In this document: positions 55,186-63,976 of the stretch, one piece after another
Numbering within the stretch: the stretch's first letter is position 1
How the letters are laid out: the number at the start of each line of letters is the position of its first letter
Assembly: GCF_011813015.1 (NCBI RefSeq)
Contig: NZ_QHLQ01000004.1
Span: forward strand, 124,001-188,000
Direction of reading: 5' to 3'
Source: Parasedimentitalea denitrificans
Lineage (GTDB): Bacteria; Pseudomonadota; Alphaproteobacteria; Rhodobacterales; Rhodobacteraceae
DNA length: 64,000 nt
Made by a program: the position numbers and the translations under genes
The notes under the pieces: generated by a model
What the model saw: the letters and a program-made list of their open reading frames with translations, nothing else
What the model was told of the DNA's origin: nothing
Databases searched by the model: none

Positions 55186-56604
55186 TTAAATTTGTATCGG
55201 TTGGTTTTGGCCCAAAGGAACCGCATTTTCGCCTTGTATCGCATCTATCTTCTGGCGAGGCCAGTACACCTCTACAATAGCGCCCGGACGGTCGGTGTGA
55301 ATACTAATAGTTTGCTGGGGGTCAGTACCGTTTGCAAAACGTAAAACTGCTCCGGTGCGTTCTAACAGAGTTTTGGCAATAAAGAGCCCCAGTCCCATAC
55401 CCTCATATTCTGGGCGTGGCTTGCGTTCACTGTCGATGCGCCCCTGACGCATAAACGGATCACCTATTCGTCCTAACATGTGCGAGGGGTAACCAGCCCC
55501 GTCGTCATATATCCGTAAAGTGATGGCATTATCGGTCCATGTCGATTCGACCCAAACATTGGCACGGGAATAATCCACGGCGTTTTGGACAAGGTTTCGT
55601 AGGCCGTGAATGATTTCTGGTTTTCGCAGAACTGTGGGCTGCTGAAAGTCTCCACCTTCTTCGGGACCTTCTTCAAAATGGATAAACTTACCGCGATGCA
55701 TATGCGGTTCGGCAGCTTCTAGAACGACTGTTGAAATGGGCGCTTGACGTAGATGTAAGTCATCTTTGCCCGCGCGTCCCATGTCCCGAAGAATATCGCG
55801 GCAGCGATCGGCCTGCTCGCGGATCAATGCTGCGTCGACACGTAAATCTGGCCGATCTTCCAGCTCTTCGATTAATTCTGCGCTGGCCAGTTTAATTGTA
55901 GCTAGCGGTGTACCCAATTCATGAGCAGCCGCAGCAATCACACCGCCCAAGTCGGTTAATTTCTGTTCGCGCGAAAGGGCCAGCTGTGTGGCCGCCAAGG
56001 CATCGGACATCGACCGCATTTCTGAGCTGATCCGGTATGAATATGCTCCCAGAAACAGAACGGCGATAATAATGGCGGTCCAGTTGCCAAAGACAAAGAC
56101 ATCAGGGATGCGCAGGATAAAGCCCTGTGCAGTACGTAGAGAAATGTGAAACTCCGCCATAAGAGTTACCAGGATGATAGCGGTGGCGCCGATTATCAGT
56201 GTTGATCGCAGCCGCATCATTGTGGCCGAGATCGTGACCGGACCTAACACCAACAACGCAAATGGATTGTTCAAGCCACCAGTAAGGTACAGCAAGAATG
56301 AAAGCTGCATCAGGTCAAACAGGACGGTCAAAAAATTTTCAAACTCAGACAGGCGTTTGTTCTCAGGGAAGATGAACATCGCCACCAGGTTTCCAACAAC
56401 GGAAACACCAATCGCAAAATAGCAAAGCCCTAGGTTAAGCTGCAGGTCGTAAAGCCCCTGGGCAACGGCGATCGCAGATATCTGCCCCCCGATGGCGACC
56501 CAGCGCAGCAGAATCAAGGTGCGCAACCGAATCCAGTGGCTGCGTTCTTGCCCGCTCATCAGGCCAATATTTGACTCGGTCACGTTGGTTAGCTCCGGTT
56601 GCAT
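55186..56604 (-). CDS. regB: RegB/PrrB redox-responsive sensor histidine kinase
   Basis: A 472-residue kinase with six N-terminal helices (about 28-190). Residues 109-115 are GGLNNPF, the quinone-linked heptapeptide of RegB. The H-box has His228 in AAAHELGTPLATI, and Cys268 in DRCRDILRDM matches the redox-active Cys265 of Rhodobacter RegB. The catalytic domain has NLVQNAVDYS, DDGAGYP and GMGLGLFIAKTLL. It senses ubiquinone redox and oxygen and passes phosphate to RegA. Divergent from senC, 71 bases apart, with its partner regA downstream of senC. Confidence 0.95.
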   Translation of the reverse strand: MQPELTNVTESNIGLMSGQERSHWIRLRTLILLRWVAIGGQISAIAVAQGLYDLQLNLGLCYFAIGVSVVGNLVAMFIFPENKRLSEFENFLTVLFDLMQLSFLLYLTGGLNNPFALLVLGPVTISATMMRLRSTLIIGATAIILVTLMAEFHISLRTAQGFILRIPDVFVFGNWTAIIIAVLFLGAYSYRISSEMRSMSDALAATQLALSREQKLTDLGGVIAAAAHELGTPLATIKLASAELIEELEDRPDLRVDAALIREQADRCRDILRDMGRAGKDDLHLRQAPISTVVLEAAEPHMHRGKFIHFEEGPEEGGDFQQPTVLRKPEIIHGLRNLVQNAVDYSRANVWVESTWTDNAITLRIYDDGAGYPSHMLGRIGDPFMRQGRIDSERKPRPEYEGMGLGLFIAKTLLERTGAVLRFANGTDPQQTISIHTDRPGAIVEVYWPRQKIDAIQGENAVPLGQNQPIQI

Positions 56605-56675
56605 CGGCTGTCATACTTGATAGATCTGGCACCAACAACGATCAACATATCTCTTATCACTCAAGGTGTGATCCC

Positions 56676-57296
56676 ATGAACCGTCTATATGCCATTCTTG
56701 CGTCTGTTTCTGTTGCTGCTCTTGTGGGTGGTGTTTGGGTTGTGACCCAGGGCGGACAAGGTGGAGATCAATTTGCCCAGTGCCGCAGTAGCCAAATTGC
56801 TGGCGGTACTTCACAGATTGGCGGGCCATTCGAGTTAGTCAACGCCAAGGGAGAAACTGTCACCGACAAGGAAGTGATCACCGAACCGTCGTTGATTTAC
56901 TTTGGGTATACATTCTGTCCTGATGTTTGTCCGATGGACACCGCCCGCAATGCCGATGCGATTGATGTGTTGGCTGAACGTGGTCAAAGCGTGACACCGG
57001 TGTTCATTTCAATCGATCCTGAAAGAGATACCCCAGAAACCGTTGGTGATTATGCTGAAAACCTGCACGAGCGGATGATTGGTCTAACAGGATCAATGGA
57101 TCAGGTGAAAGCGGCTAGCCGGGCGTATAAGACGTACTTTAAGGCGCAGCCAGCTGACGATGAATACTACCTCGTTGACCACTCTACCTTCTCATATCTG
57201 GTGCTGCCTGAGCAGGGTTTTGTCGAATTCTTCCGCCGTGATGTCGAACCAGAAGAGATGGCTGATCAGATCGGTTGTTTCTTAGATAATATGTAG
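56676..57296 (+). CDS. senC: SenC/PrrC (Sco1-like) copper chaperone
   Basis: A 206-residue Sco-family protein anchored by one N-terminal helix (about 5-25). The copper-binding CxxxC is FCPDVCP with Cys81 and Cys85, and VDHSTFSYLV gives the distal His. SenC helps deliver copper to cytochrome oxidase and links oxidase status to RegB signalling. The ATG has an AAGGTG site upstream. It sits between divergent regB and co-directional regA, the classic regB-senC-regA locus. Confidence 0.94.
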   Translation: MNRLYAILASVSVAALVGGVWVVTQGGQGGDQFAQCRSSQIAGGTSQIGGPFELVNAKGETVTDKEVITEPSLIYFGYTFCPDVCPMDTARNADAIDVLAERGQSVTPVFISIDPERDTPETVGDYAENLHERMIGLTGSMDQVKAASRAYKTYFKAQPADDEYYLVDHSTFSYLVLPEQGFVEFFRRDVEPEEMADQIGCFLDNM

Positions 57297-57370
57297 TTGT
57301 TTGACGTTTCTCACGCGCCCGGTAATATTCTTGTTTCAAAGGCACGTTTAAATGGCACGAAGGATTAAGC

Positions 57371-57925
57371 ATGGCCGAAACTGATCCACAGGAGATTGGA
57401 CCCGACAAGACCTTGCTGCTGGTTGACGATGACGAACCATTTTTGCGTCGTCTTGCCAAGGCCATGGAAAAACGTGGGTTTGAGGTTGAGACCGCTGGGT
57501 CAGTAGCTGCTGGAAAAGCCGTTTCAACGGCGCGACCGCCTGCATATGCGGTTGTTGATCTGAGGCTTGAGGATGGAAATGGCCTGGACGTGGTCGAGGT
57601 CCTGCGTGAGAAGCGCCCAGACTGCCGGGTGGTTGTGCTAACGGGGTACGGAGCCATTGCGACAGCTGTGGCGGCTGTAAAAATTGGCGCTACCGACTAC
57701 CTGAGCAAACCAGCAGATGCCACGGATGTCACAAATGCATTGCTGGCGCAGTCTGACGCTTTGCCGCCACCGCCAGAGAACCCGATGAGCGCTGACCGGG
57801 TGCGGTGGGAGCATATCCAAAGGGTGTACGAGCTTTGTGATCGTAACGTGTCAGAAACTGCGCGGCGGCTGAATATGCATCGTCGGACATTGCAGCGGAT
57901 ACTGGCGAAACGCAGCCCCAAATAG
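57371..57925 (+). CDS. regA: RegA/PrrA response regulator
   Basis: A 184-residue regulator. The receiver has LLLVDDDEP, phosphoacceptor Asp63 in AVVDLRLEDG, and Lys in YLSKP. An acidic, proline-rich linker (PPPPENP) leads to a Fis-type helix-turn-helix at the C-terminus, RNVSETARRLNMHRRTLQRIL. It controls respiration, nitrogen and photosynthesis genes in relatives. It follows senC by 74 bases and converges with an HD hydrolase gene. Confidence 0.96.
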   Translation: MAETDPQEIGPDKTLLLVDDDEPFLRRLAKAMEKRGFEVETAGSVAAGKAVSTARPPAYAVVDLRLEDGNGLDVVEVLREKRPDCRVVVLTGYGAIATAVAAVKIGATDYLSKPADATDVTNALLAQSDALPPPPENPMSADRVRWEHIQRVYELCDRNVSETARRLNMHRRTLQRILAKRSPK

Positions 57926-57968
57926 CGGATGATTAGTTTAAGGAATTCGGCCAGTCATCTGAAATAAC

Positions 57969-58562
57969 TCATAGAGCGGCCAAAAGTTCCCTATAGCGAT
58001 CCACAAATGAATTGCGAACATCGACTGGCGGTCTGAGTTGAATTTTTAGGTCGCCTATCAATTTTACGTTGGGTTTTCCAAATAGTTTGTTGGCTTCTTG
58101 CACCGAAAAGCCCGCAATCTGTACTGCTTCCATCCAAGCGCTGATGTGATCGGCCTTCTTAATCTGCTTCTTTACGGTGGCAGGTAGTGCGGCAGGCAGT
58201 CCAAATCTAATATGAATCGCAGAGGTCAAACGGTCGTCTAGCTCTCCGTATGACGGACCAATGGCAGCTTTCACCGGTGAAATCATATCCCCGATCACAT
58301 ATTCTGGTGCATCGTGCAGCAAGGCCGCCAATTTCCACTTTGCTGGAGCCTTGGGATTGATGCGACCAAACAGGGTTTCAACAAGCAGAGAATGCTCGGC
58401 CACCGAATAGGCGAAATCCCCTTTGGTCTGGCCATTCCATCGCGCCACAAATGCAAGGCCATGGGCGATATCGTCGATCTCGATATCAACCGGTGTAGGA
58501 TCCAACAGGTCCAGTCGCCGACCTGAAAGCATCCGTTGCCAGGCACGTGGGGGAGTAGCCAT
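57969..58562 (-). CDS. HD-domain hydrolase, YfbR-like
   Basis: A 197-residue protein with an HD metal site: SVAEHSLLVETLF, then LLHDAPEYVIGDMISPVK and the later KKADHISAWMEAVQ. That is the YfbR/5'-deoxyribonucleotidase-like branch, and PRAWQRMLSGRRLDLLDPTPVDIEIDDIAHGLA is the usual N-terminus of its alphaproteobacterial relatives. Start chosen at the ATG with AAGGAA seven or eight bases upstream, giving MATPPRAW. Real substrate not known. Convergent with regA. Confidence 0.83.
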   Translation of the reverse strand: MATPPRAWQRMLSGRRLDLLDPTPVDIEIDDIAHGLAFVARWNGQTKGDFAYSVAEHSLLVETLFGRINPKAPAKWKLAALLHDAPEYVIGDMISPVKAAIGPSYGELDDRLTSAIHIRFGLPAALPATVKKQIKKADHISAWMEAVQIAGFSVQEANKLFGKPNVKLIGDLKIQLRPPVDVRNSFVDRYRELLAAL

Positions 58563-58667
58563 TTTAACGTTCCTTTTCTGGACACTTTTAGGTCCGATTT
58601 TCTCGAGATGCATCCCGTTTTTACGCCAATATCACTAACTGGAAACAAGGTTTTGAACCCGCGTGTT

Positions 58668-58695
58668 TTGAAAACCCCGACAGAAACACTAATAT
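58668..58695 (+). promoter_or_regulatory. Possible sigma-70-type promoter for the small secreted protein gene
   Basis: TTGAAA at 58668-58673 with TAATAT at 58690-58695 (16 bases), or TATTAT three bases later. It is about 80 bases upstream of the gene at 58773. Judged by eye. Confidence 0.35.
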
Positions 58696-58772
58696 TATAT
58701 ACATGAAAGGGCGATGAGGCATGTCCTGAGAAACCCTTTCGGAAACTGAACCTAAATCGAAAGGAGCATGTC

Positions 58773-59087
58773 ATGTTCAAGCGATTGTTAGGGGTTTTGA
58801 CAATTTTCGGAATGGCAGCGACAGCGCCTCCTGCATTTTCCGCTACCTGCGGTGAACGCGGTGACGTTATCTACCAATTAGAAAAGCAATATTCCGAAAA
58901 ACTAACCGCAGGCGGATTGCAAACAGCCCCGTCCGAAAATTCTGTGGTTGAAATCTGGTCTTCGGAGCAAACCGGAACCTTTACAGTACTGATGACCCAA
59001 GCAAATGGGATCAGTTGTATTGTTGCCGTCGGGACTGACTACTTTGACATCGGTCCAATCAAAAAGCCAAAAGGCTCGGCCAGTTAA
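58773..59087 (+). CDS. Small secreted protein of unknown function
   Basis: A 104-residue protein with a signal peptide (MFKRLLGVLTIFGMAATAPPAFSA, cleavage probably after FSA). The mature part is about 80 residues with two cysteines, one right after the signal and one in NGISCIVAVG, and might form a disulphide. AAGGAG lies about seven bases before the ATG, a strong site. Divergent from the HD gene, upstream of ahcY on the same strand but with its own leader. No family recognised. Confidence 0.72.
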   Translation: MFKRLLGVLTIFGMAATAPPAFSATCGERGDVIYQLEKQYSEKLTAGGLQTAPSENSVVEIWSSEQTGTFTVLMTQANGISCIVAVGTDYFDIGPIKKPKGSAS

Positions 59088-59196
59088 ATCGCTAAAAATA
59101 TGAAATCCAGCGCCCGATCCGGGCATCTTCGTTGCTTGTCAATCATTGCAATGTTAGGGCCTCTCTGACTTATCAGAAACCGGATTGGAGACGACG

Positions 59197-60582
59197 ATGG
59201 CCGGAGATTATTTTGTCAAGGATATCGCGCTGGCCGAGTTTGGCCGCAAAGAACTAGATATCGCTGAAACAGAAATGCCGGGCCTGATGGCTCTGCGCGC
59301 TGAATATGGTGACAGCAAGCCACTGAATGGTGCGCGGATTACCGGTTCGCTACACATGACAATCCAGACAGCGGTTTTGATCGAAACTCTGGTCGCACTG
59401 GGTGCGGACGTGCGCTGGGCTTCGTGCAACATCTTCTCCACTCAGGATCACGCGGCTGCAGTGATTGCCAAGGCTGGCGTTCCGGTTTTTGCTGTTAAGG
59501 GACAGACCCTGGAAGAGCATTGGGACTATTTGGACAAGTCATTCATGTTCCCAGAAGGTGCTAACATGATCTTGGACGATGGTGGTGACGCGACCCTATA
59601 CATCCTGTTGGGTGCACGGGCTGAAGCCGGCGAAGAGCTGGGTGTTCCGACATCAGAAGAAGAAGAGGCGATCCACGCGCAGATCAAGAAGCGGATGGCA
59701 GCATCCCCAGGCTGGTTCACCAAAACCCGCGAAGCCATTCAGGGCGTTTCGGAAGAAACAACCACTGGCGTCCACCGCCTGTATGAACTGGTGAAATTGG
59801 GCCAACTGCCATTCCCAGCGATCAACGTGAACGACTCGGTCACCAAGTCGAAGTTCGACAACAAATACGGCTGTAAAGAATCGCTGGTCGATGGCATCCG
59901 CCGCGCCACTGATACTATGATGGCCGGTAAAGTTGCCGTTGTCTGTGGTTATGGCGATGTTGGCAAAGGTTCGGCTGCTTCGCTGCGTGGTGCTGGTGCC
60001 CGTGTTAAAGTGACCGAAGTTGACCCGATCTGTGCCCTGCAGGCTGCTATGGACGGTTTCGAAGTTGTTGTGCTGGAAGATGTCGTCAACAGCGCTGACA
60101 TCTTCATCACCACAACCGGCAACAAAGACGTGATCCGCATCGAGCACATGCGCGAGATGAAGGACATGGCGATTGTTGGCAACATCGGCCACTTCGACAA
60201 CGAAATTCAGGTAGCAAACCTGAAAAATCACAAGTGGACCAACATCAAAGAACAGGTCGACATGATCGAGATGCCTTCGGGTAGCCGACTGATCCTGTTG
60301 TCCGAAGGTCGTCTGCTGAACCTGGGTAACGCCACTGGCCACCCATCGTTTGTAATGTCGGCTTCGTTCACCAACCAGGTTCTGGCTCAGATTGAGCTGT
60401 GGACCAAAGGTGACGAATACAACAACGACGTGTATATCCTGCCCAAACATCTGGACGAAAAAGTTGCACGCCTGCACCTGGATCGTATCGGTGTCAAACT
60501 GAGCACGCTGAGCAACGAACAGGCCTCCTACATCGGCGTTTCCGCCGACGGCCCATTCAAGCCAGAGCACTATCGTTACTAA
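59197..60582 (+). CDS. ahcY: S-adenosylhomocysteine hydrolase
   Basis: A 461-residue NAD enzyme splitting S-adenosylhomocysteine to adenosine and homocysteine. [21 protein letters not shown], the NAD-binding [13 protein letters not shown] and the C-terminal [11 protein letters not shown] and KPEHYRY are all in place. It carries the roughly 40-residue insertion of bacterial AhcY (around [18 protein letters not shown]). I chose the ATG with GGAG nine bases before it, over the TTG four codons earlier. I looked for an SAH riboswitch upstream and saw none. Confidence 0.96.
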   Translation: MAGDYFVKDIALAEFGRKELDIAETEMPGLMALRAEYGDSKPLNGARITGSLHMTIQTAVLIETLVALGADVRWASCNIFSTQDHAAAVIAKAGVPVFAVKGQTLEEHWDYLDKSFMFPEGANMILDDGGDATLYILLGARAEAGEELGVPTSEEEEAIHAQIKKRMAASPGWFTKTREAIQGVSEETTTGVHRLYELVKLGQLPFPAINVNDSVTKSKFDNKYGCKESLVDGIRRATDTMMAGKVAVVCGYGDVGKGSAASLRGAGARVKVTEVDPICALQAAMDGFEVVVLEDVVNSADIFITTTGNKDVIRIEHMREMKDMAIVGNIGHFDNEIQVANLKNHKWTNIKEQVDMIEMPSGSRLILLSEGRLLNLGNATGHPSFVMSASFTNQVLAQIELWTKGDEYNNDVYILPKHLDEKVARLHLDRIGVKLSTLSNEQASYIGVSADGPFKPEHYRY

Positions 60583-60603
60583 GCGAGATACTGCTTAAAG
60601 TTG

Positions 60604-60638
60604 AAAGCCGCTGTGGATTTTCTACGGCGGCTTTTTTT
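60604..60638 (+). terminator. Intrinsic terminator of ahcY
   Basis: AAAGCCGC at 60604-60611 pairs with GCGGCTTT at 60627-60634, partly extended inward, followed by a T-run to 60638. It sits 21 bases past the ahcY stop. Confidence 0.8.
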
Positions 60639-60700
60639 ATGCGTTATTATCAAGACATAGATGCCGAAATATTTTTAGTACATTTAGTAAGAGTAATCAG

Positions 60701-61510
60701 ATGAAAACAATTTCAAAATGGAACGCAGTATTTGCGATTGCCTTATTGATGGCGCCAGTTTCGCTAAGGGCTCAGGATACCATTGCAGGGGCTCAGAAAC
60801 TGGCTAAGCAATTGTCCAACCCGGTCGCTTCGCTGATAAGTGTGCCATATCAGTTCAATTATGATGAAGGTTTGGGCGCCAGTGGCAATGGACATCGCAC
60901 GACCATGAATTTGCAGCCAGTGGTGCCGATCTCTATTGGCGCAAACTGGAATTTGATTTCCCGTACGATCATCCCGTTCATTGATCAAAAAGATGTTGTG
61001 CCGGGTACTCGGCAGAGTGGTATCGGAGACGTAGTGCAAAGCTTTTTCTTTTCACCCAAAGAGCCGACCAGCGGTGGATTGATTTGGGGGGCAGGACCTG
61101 CCTTCCTGTTGCCAACAGGTGAATCAGGGCTGAGTTCAGAAAAGTTTGCAGCAGGGATTACTGGTGTTGTTTTAAAACAAAGCGGACCATGGACCTATGG
61201 AGCCCTCGCCAACCATCTTTGGGATGTGAGCGGGTCTGGAAGTGCTGACATCAACAATACTTTTTTTCAACCGTTTGTGAGTTACACAACGCCAACGGCA
61301 TGGACCTTTGCTCTGAATACAGAGGCCACATATGATTGGAGCGCAGATGAAGCTTCGGTTCCGGTCAACTTTACGGTTACAAAGTTGACGCAAATAGCTG
61401 GGAACCCGGTCAGCGTTGGTGGTGGTGTGAGGTATTGGGCAGATTCCGCCCCCAATGGTCCAAGTGGCTGGGGTGGGCGAGTTAGCCTTACCTTCTTATT
61501 CCCAAAATAG
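60701..61510 (+). CDS. Predicted outer-membrane barrel protein (phenol-degradation MetA-like)
   Basis: A 269-residue protein with a signal peptide (cleavage near AQD, about residue 25) and many short alternating hydrophobic strands, ending in a beta-strand with a C-terminal aromatic-rich SLTFLFPK. This look fits outer-membrane transporter-like proteins of the MetA phenol-degradation group. Nothing in the window supplies a substrate clue. It follows the ahcY terminator, so has its own promoter. It converges on the secreted-protein gene. Confidence 0.7.
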   Translation: MKTISKWNAVFAIALLMAPVSLRAQDTIAGAQKLAKQLSNPVASLISVPYQFNYDEGLGASGNGHRTTMNLQPVVPISIGANWNLISRTIIPFIDQKDVVPGTRQSGIGDVVQSFFFSPKEPTSGGLIWGAGPAFLLPTGESGLSSEKFAAGITGVVLKQSGPWTYGALANHLWDVSGSGSADINNTFFQPFVSYTTPTAWTFALNTEATYDWSADEASVPVNFTVTKLTQIAGNPVSVGGGVRYWADSAPNGPSGWGGRVSLTFLFPK

Positions 61511-61518
61511 TCGAAAAA

Positions 61519-61550
61519 CGAGTGTCTTTAGACCCAACTTCAGACACTCG
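61519..61550 (-). terminator. Hairpin terminator of the secreted-protein operon
   Basis: CGAGTGTCT at 61519-61527 pairs with AGACACTCG at 61542-61550, loop of 14 bases. On the left strand the hairpin is followed by TTTTT. It ends the leftward two-gene operon and lies just past the barrel gene stop. Confidence 0.65.
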
Positions 61551-61565
61551 CTCACTGTTGAATTG

Positions 61566-62216
61566 CTATTTGGCAGCCTTGCCAACCAGATACGCAAACC
61601 CGGTTAGATGAGCACGGTTGAAGGTGCCGACTTGCTCTAGAATGTCCTGATTATTATCGCGAAACGCTGTCGCTTGCTCTGCAGTGTCATAATATATGAC
61701 AACCACTTCGTCCGGTGTGGCCATTCCCATCGCATCATCCACGTTCAGGAACGCTTCATTGGTCCAGTGACCATCCCGTTGATCGGCGATAGATCCCAGT
61801 GTTGCCAGATCTGCATCCCGTTGGTTGATATCACTGTTGTTGTAATATCCGAGCTTAAGAATGTACTGGCGTTCCCCAAGACCTGTGGTATCGGAAGCGG
61901 CTGGAAACACAGACAGATCGCCCTCGAATACTGCGACTGTACCATCTAGATGAGCGCGCGCGTCAGGATTTGCTAGAACCGGGCTGTCGCAGGTCAGAAC
62001 AGCATAGTTGGTAGGTTCCTCGACCTTTAGTGAGCCCTGTTGGGCAAAAACCGGACCACTGCGATAGACCGAACACCCCAGATCTTGGGCGGTTTGTTCG
62101 GTGAGGCTGTTAGCACCGTGATACAAGGCGACGATGGCGTTTGATTGGCTTGCATTGGCGGCGCTCGCGCCTGCTATAATGATACCTACAGCCGCGAAAG
62201 TGTTGAATAACTTCAT
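61566..62216 (-). CDS. Secreted protein of unknown function
   Basis: A 216-residue protein with a signal peptide (MKLFNTFAAVGIIIAGASAANAS, cleavage after ANA). The mature part has three cysteines at most, including in LGCSVY and LTCDSP, and a C-terminal region VVVIYYDTAEQATAFRDNN with an alternating pattern resembling a ferredoxin-like fold. No family was recognised. It starts four bases after the stop of a 99-residue protein on the same strand, so the two are co-transcribed and probably under the adjacent LysR regulator. Confidence 0.7.
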   Translation of the reverse strand: MKLFNTFAAVGIIIAGASAANASQSNAIVALYHGANSLTEQTAQDLGCSVYRSGPVFAQQGSLKVEEPTNYAVLTCDSPVLANPDARAHLDGTVAVFEGDLSVFPAASDTTGLGERQYILKLGYYNNSDINQRDADLATLGSIADQRDGHWTNEAFLNVDDAMGMATPDEVVVIYYDTAEQATAFRDNNQDILEQVGTFNRAHLTGFAYLVGKAAK

Positions 62217-62220
62217 GTCT

Positions 62221-62520
62221 TTATCCTTTGTTCTCGAGATCAATTGAAACGTGGTTGTCCTGAAACACTTCGCTTGGGAAACGGTGCGCAGAGGTCATCA
62301 ACGCACGGATGGCTACGATCGGGCGTGCAATGAATTCAGTGGGGTGTGCCGGGACAGGCATAGCGGGCGCCAAACCGACAAAAGTTGCGGTGAATTCTTC
62401 TTTGGTCCAGCGATACTGAATCTCGGCAGCTTGGTTGCCTTTGTGAACCAGTCCCAGGTTCATTTCACCGTTCAACGGGTCGCGGATGTCGGCGGTAAGT
62501 AGGGTAACTTCGTATGTCAT
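62221..62520 (-). CDS. Small protein of unknown function, operon partner of the secreted protein
   Basis: A 99-residue protein (MTYEVTLLTADIRDPL). Its ATG at 62520 has AGGAG seven bases upstream. The open frame goes on for 224 more codons before this point, but that part runs antisense through the LysR gene and is a shadow. The protein is soluble without signal or membrane helix and I do not recognise it. It sits 93 bases from the divergent LysR start, a typical LysR-target arrangement. Confidence 0.65.
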   Translation of the reverse strand: MTYEVTLLTADIRDPLNGEMNLGLVHKGNQAAEIQYRWTKEEFTATFVGLAPAMPVPAHPTEFIARPIVAIRALMTSAHRFPSEVFQDNHVSIDLENKG

Positions 62521-62613
62521 TTCGGCTCCTGTTTTGACTGAAACCAATGTGCATCGATCAAGGTCTGGATTAGAACTGTCCAAAAATGAAACGATGTGGT
62601 TAGAATTCAATCC

Positions 62614-63465
62614 ATGAAGAACTGGGATGACCTGCGAATATTTCGCGCAATGGCCAAGGCGCGCTCGATCCGGGCAGCAGCCGCGGATCTTAAGACTACG
62701 CACGCTACAGTATCGCGGCGCATCCGGGCACTGGAGGATGACCTTGGCAGTGCGCTGTTCGAGCGCGGCAAAGAGGGATATGTCCTGACGGCCTTTGGTC
62801 AAAGCATGATGGACCTGACGCAGAGTGTGACTGCGGGGGTGGAAGCTATCGACCGCCTGGCCTTTGGACAAGACGGGAACCTCGCGGGACCTGTGCGGTT
62901 GTCGGTTCTCGAAGATCTTTATCACAAGGTTTTGGCGGATCCTCTTGATAGCTTTATGCGAGATCACCCAATGATCGAGCTGGCAATTGAGACCACTTCT
63001 AATTTTCGGGATGTCCATCGGCGCGAAGCGGACGTTATCGTCCGTATCACCAGCGATCCGCCTGAGCAGGCCGTTGGACGCAAGGTTGCAGATAGCCCGC
63101 TGGCGGCATACTGCGGGCGCGATTATTTTCGGAATAGGCCAGCGGTTGATCGCTGGATTGCATTGGACTATCCACCGGCGATCACACCCCAATTGAATGC
63201 AAGATCTGCGTTTGTGGCCAATTCACTTACGGTGGTTGCTGATGCCCTGCGCAGGGGGCAAGGAATCGGGTTGTTACCCTGTTTTATGGCTGAGGGTGAT
63301 CCAGATCTTGTCAGGCTACCGGAAGTGGAGTTGATCTCTGACAAGGAAATCTGGACGCTTACCCATGTTGATATTCTACATAATCCCAGGGTCCGTCTGT
63401 TGATGGACCATCTATATCGTGCCTTTGCTGATCAGCGTGGGCGTATCGAGGGCCGTGCAGACTAA
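62614..63465 (+). CDS. LysR family transcription regulator
   Basis: A 283-residue regulator. The N-terminal winged helix-turn-helix (about 1-60) reads FRAMAKARSIRAAAADLKTTHATVSRRIRALEDDLGSALFERG, the LysR pattern, followed by a substrate-binding domain with the ligand cleft. The ATG giving MKNWDDL is used; the longer frame start six codons upstream has no good site. Likely target: the divergent two-gene operon at 61566-62520. Inducer unknown. Confidence 0.87.
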   Translation: MKNWDDLRIFRAMAKARSIRAAAADLKTTHATVSRRIRALEDDLGSALFERGKEGYVLTAFGQSMMDLTQSVTAGVEAIDRLAFGQDGNLAGPVRLSVLEDLYHKVLADPLDSFMRDHPMIELAIETTSNFRDVHRREADVIVRITSDPPEQAVGRKVADSPLAAYCGRDYFRNRPAVDRWIALDYPPAITPQLNARSAFVANSLTVVADALRRGQGIGLLPCFMAEGDPDLVRLPEVELISDKEIWTLTHVDILHNPRVRLLMDHLYRAFADQRGRIEGRAD

Positions 63466-63590
63466 AAGTGGCTGGGGAATGGAAACCAAATTTTCCCTTT
63501 GTGCAGTTTACCAGTGTCGATAATCTACACAGATTGGGTATTTCCCTTGTTCTATATTTTGATTTTCACAATTCTACGGATGATAAAGCC

Positions 63591-63932
63591 ATGGGCAAAC
63601 GAGACGATTTGATTGAACTGTACGCGGATGACTTAAAGAAGAAGTGTGGCATTGAACCGGATATGGGTTTGCTGACTAAAGTGACCATAGGCTGTGGCCC
63701 CGCGATTTATAACGCGGATGCCTCGACTGTAGCTTCCAGCCAAGAGAGTGAGCTCGAGACAGTCAAAGAGAATTTCCTAATGAAAAAGCTGGGTTTGGCA
63801 GACGGGCCAGAGCTGATGGAAGGGATCAACACTGCGGTTGAGATCTACGGGAAGTCAGAGCGGCACAAGTATCGCGCTGTTGTATATTACATGCTGACCA
63901 AGCACTTTGGGAAAGAGGCAGTTTACAGCTGA
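63591..63932 (+). CDS. DUF2853 family protein
   Basis: A 113-residue protein. The N-terminal MGKRDDLIELYADDLKKKCG and the later TKVTIGCGPAIYNADASTVASS followed by ELETVKENFLMKKLGL mark DUF2853. The C-terminus ends with VVYYMLTKHFGKEAVYS. Function unknown. The longer frame begins at 63468 right after the LysR gene, but the ATG for MGKRDDL is where the conserved part starts. It is the last gene in the window. Confidence 0.8.
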   Translation: MGKRDDLIELYADDLKKKCGIEPDMGLLTKVTIGCGPAIYNADASTVASSQESELETVKENFLMKKLGLADGPELMEGINTAVEIYGKSERHKYRAVVYYMLTKHFGKEAVYS

Positions 63933-63952
63933 TCGCCTGCTACGTAACGAAT

Positions 63953-63976
63953 TTTACGCCTGCCCAAGCGGTGGGC
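63953..63976 (+). terminator. Weak hairpin after the DUF2853 gene
   Basis: TACGCC near 63956 can pair with GGCGTA, and GCCCA with TGGGC inside it around AGCGG. Only a loose T-stretch (CATTTT) follows. Terminator possible but weak. Confidence 0.3.

Noticed and set aside
59088-59196. SAH riboswitch upstream of ahcY
   Set aside because: The 109-base leader lacks the conserved core I know for the SAH riboswitch, and no matching stem pattern is seen.
59653-60570. Leftward 305-codon open frame
   Set aside because: It is exactly antisense to ahcY, shows no family motif and is a by-product of codon bias in a highly expressed gene.
62521-63192. Leftward open frame of 224 codons running through the LysR gene, ahead of the 99-residue protein
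   Set aside because: It is antisense to a clear LysR gene, has no ribosome binding site, and a well-placed AGGAG plus ATG marks the true start at 62520.
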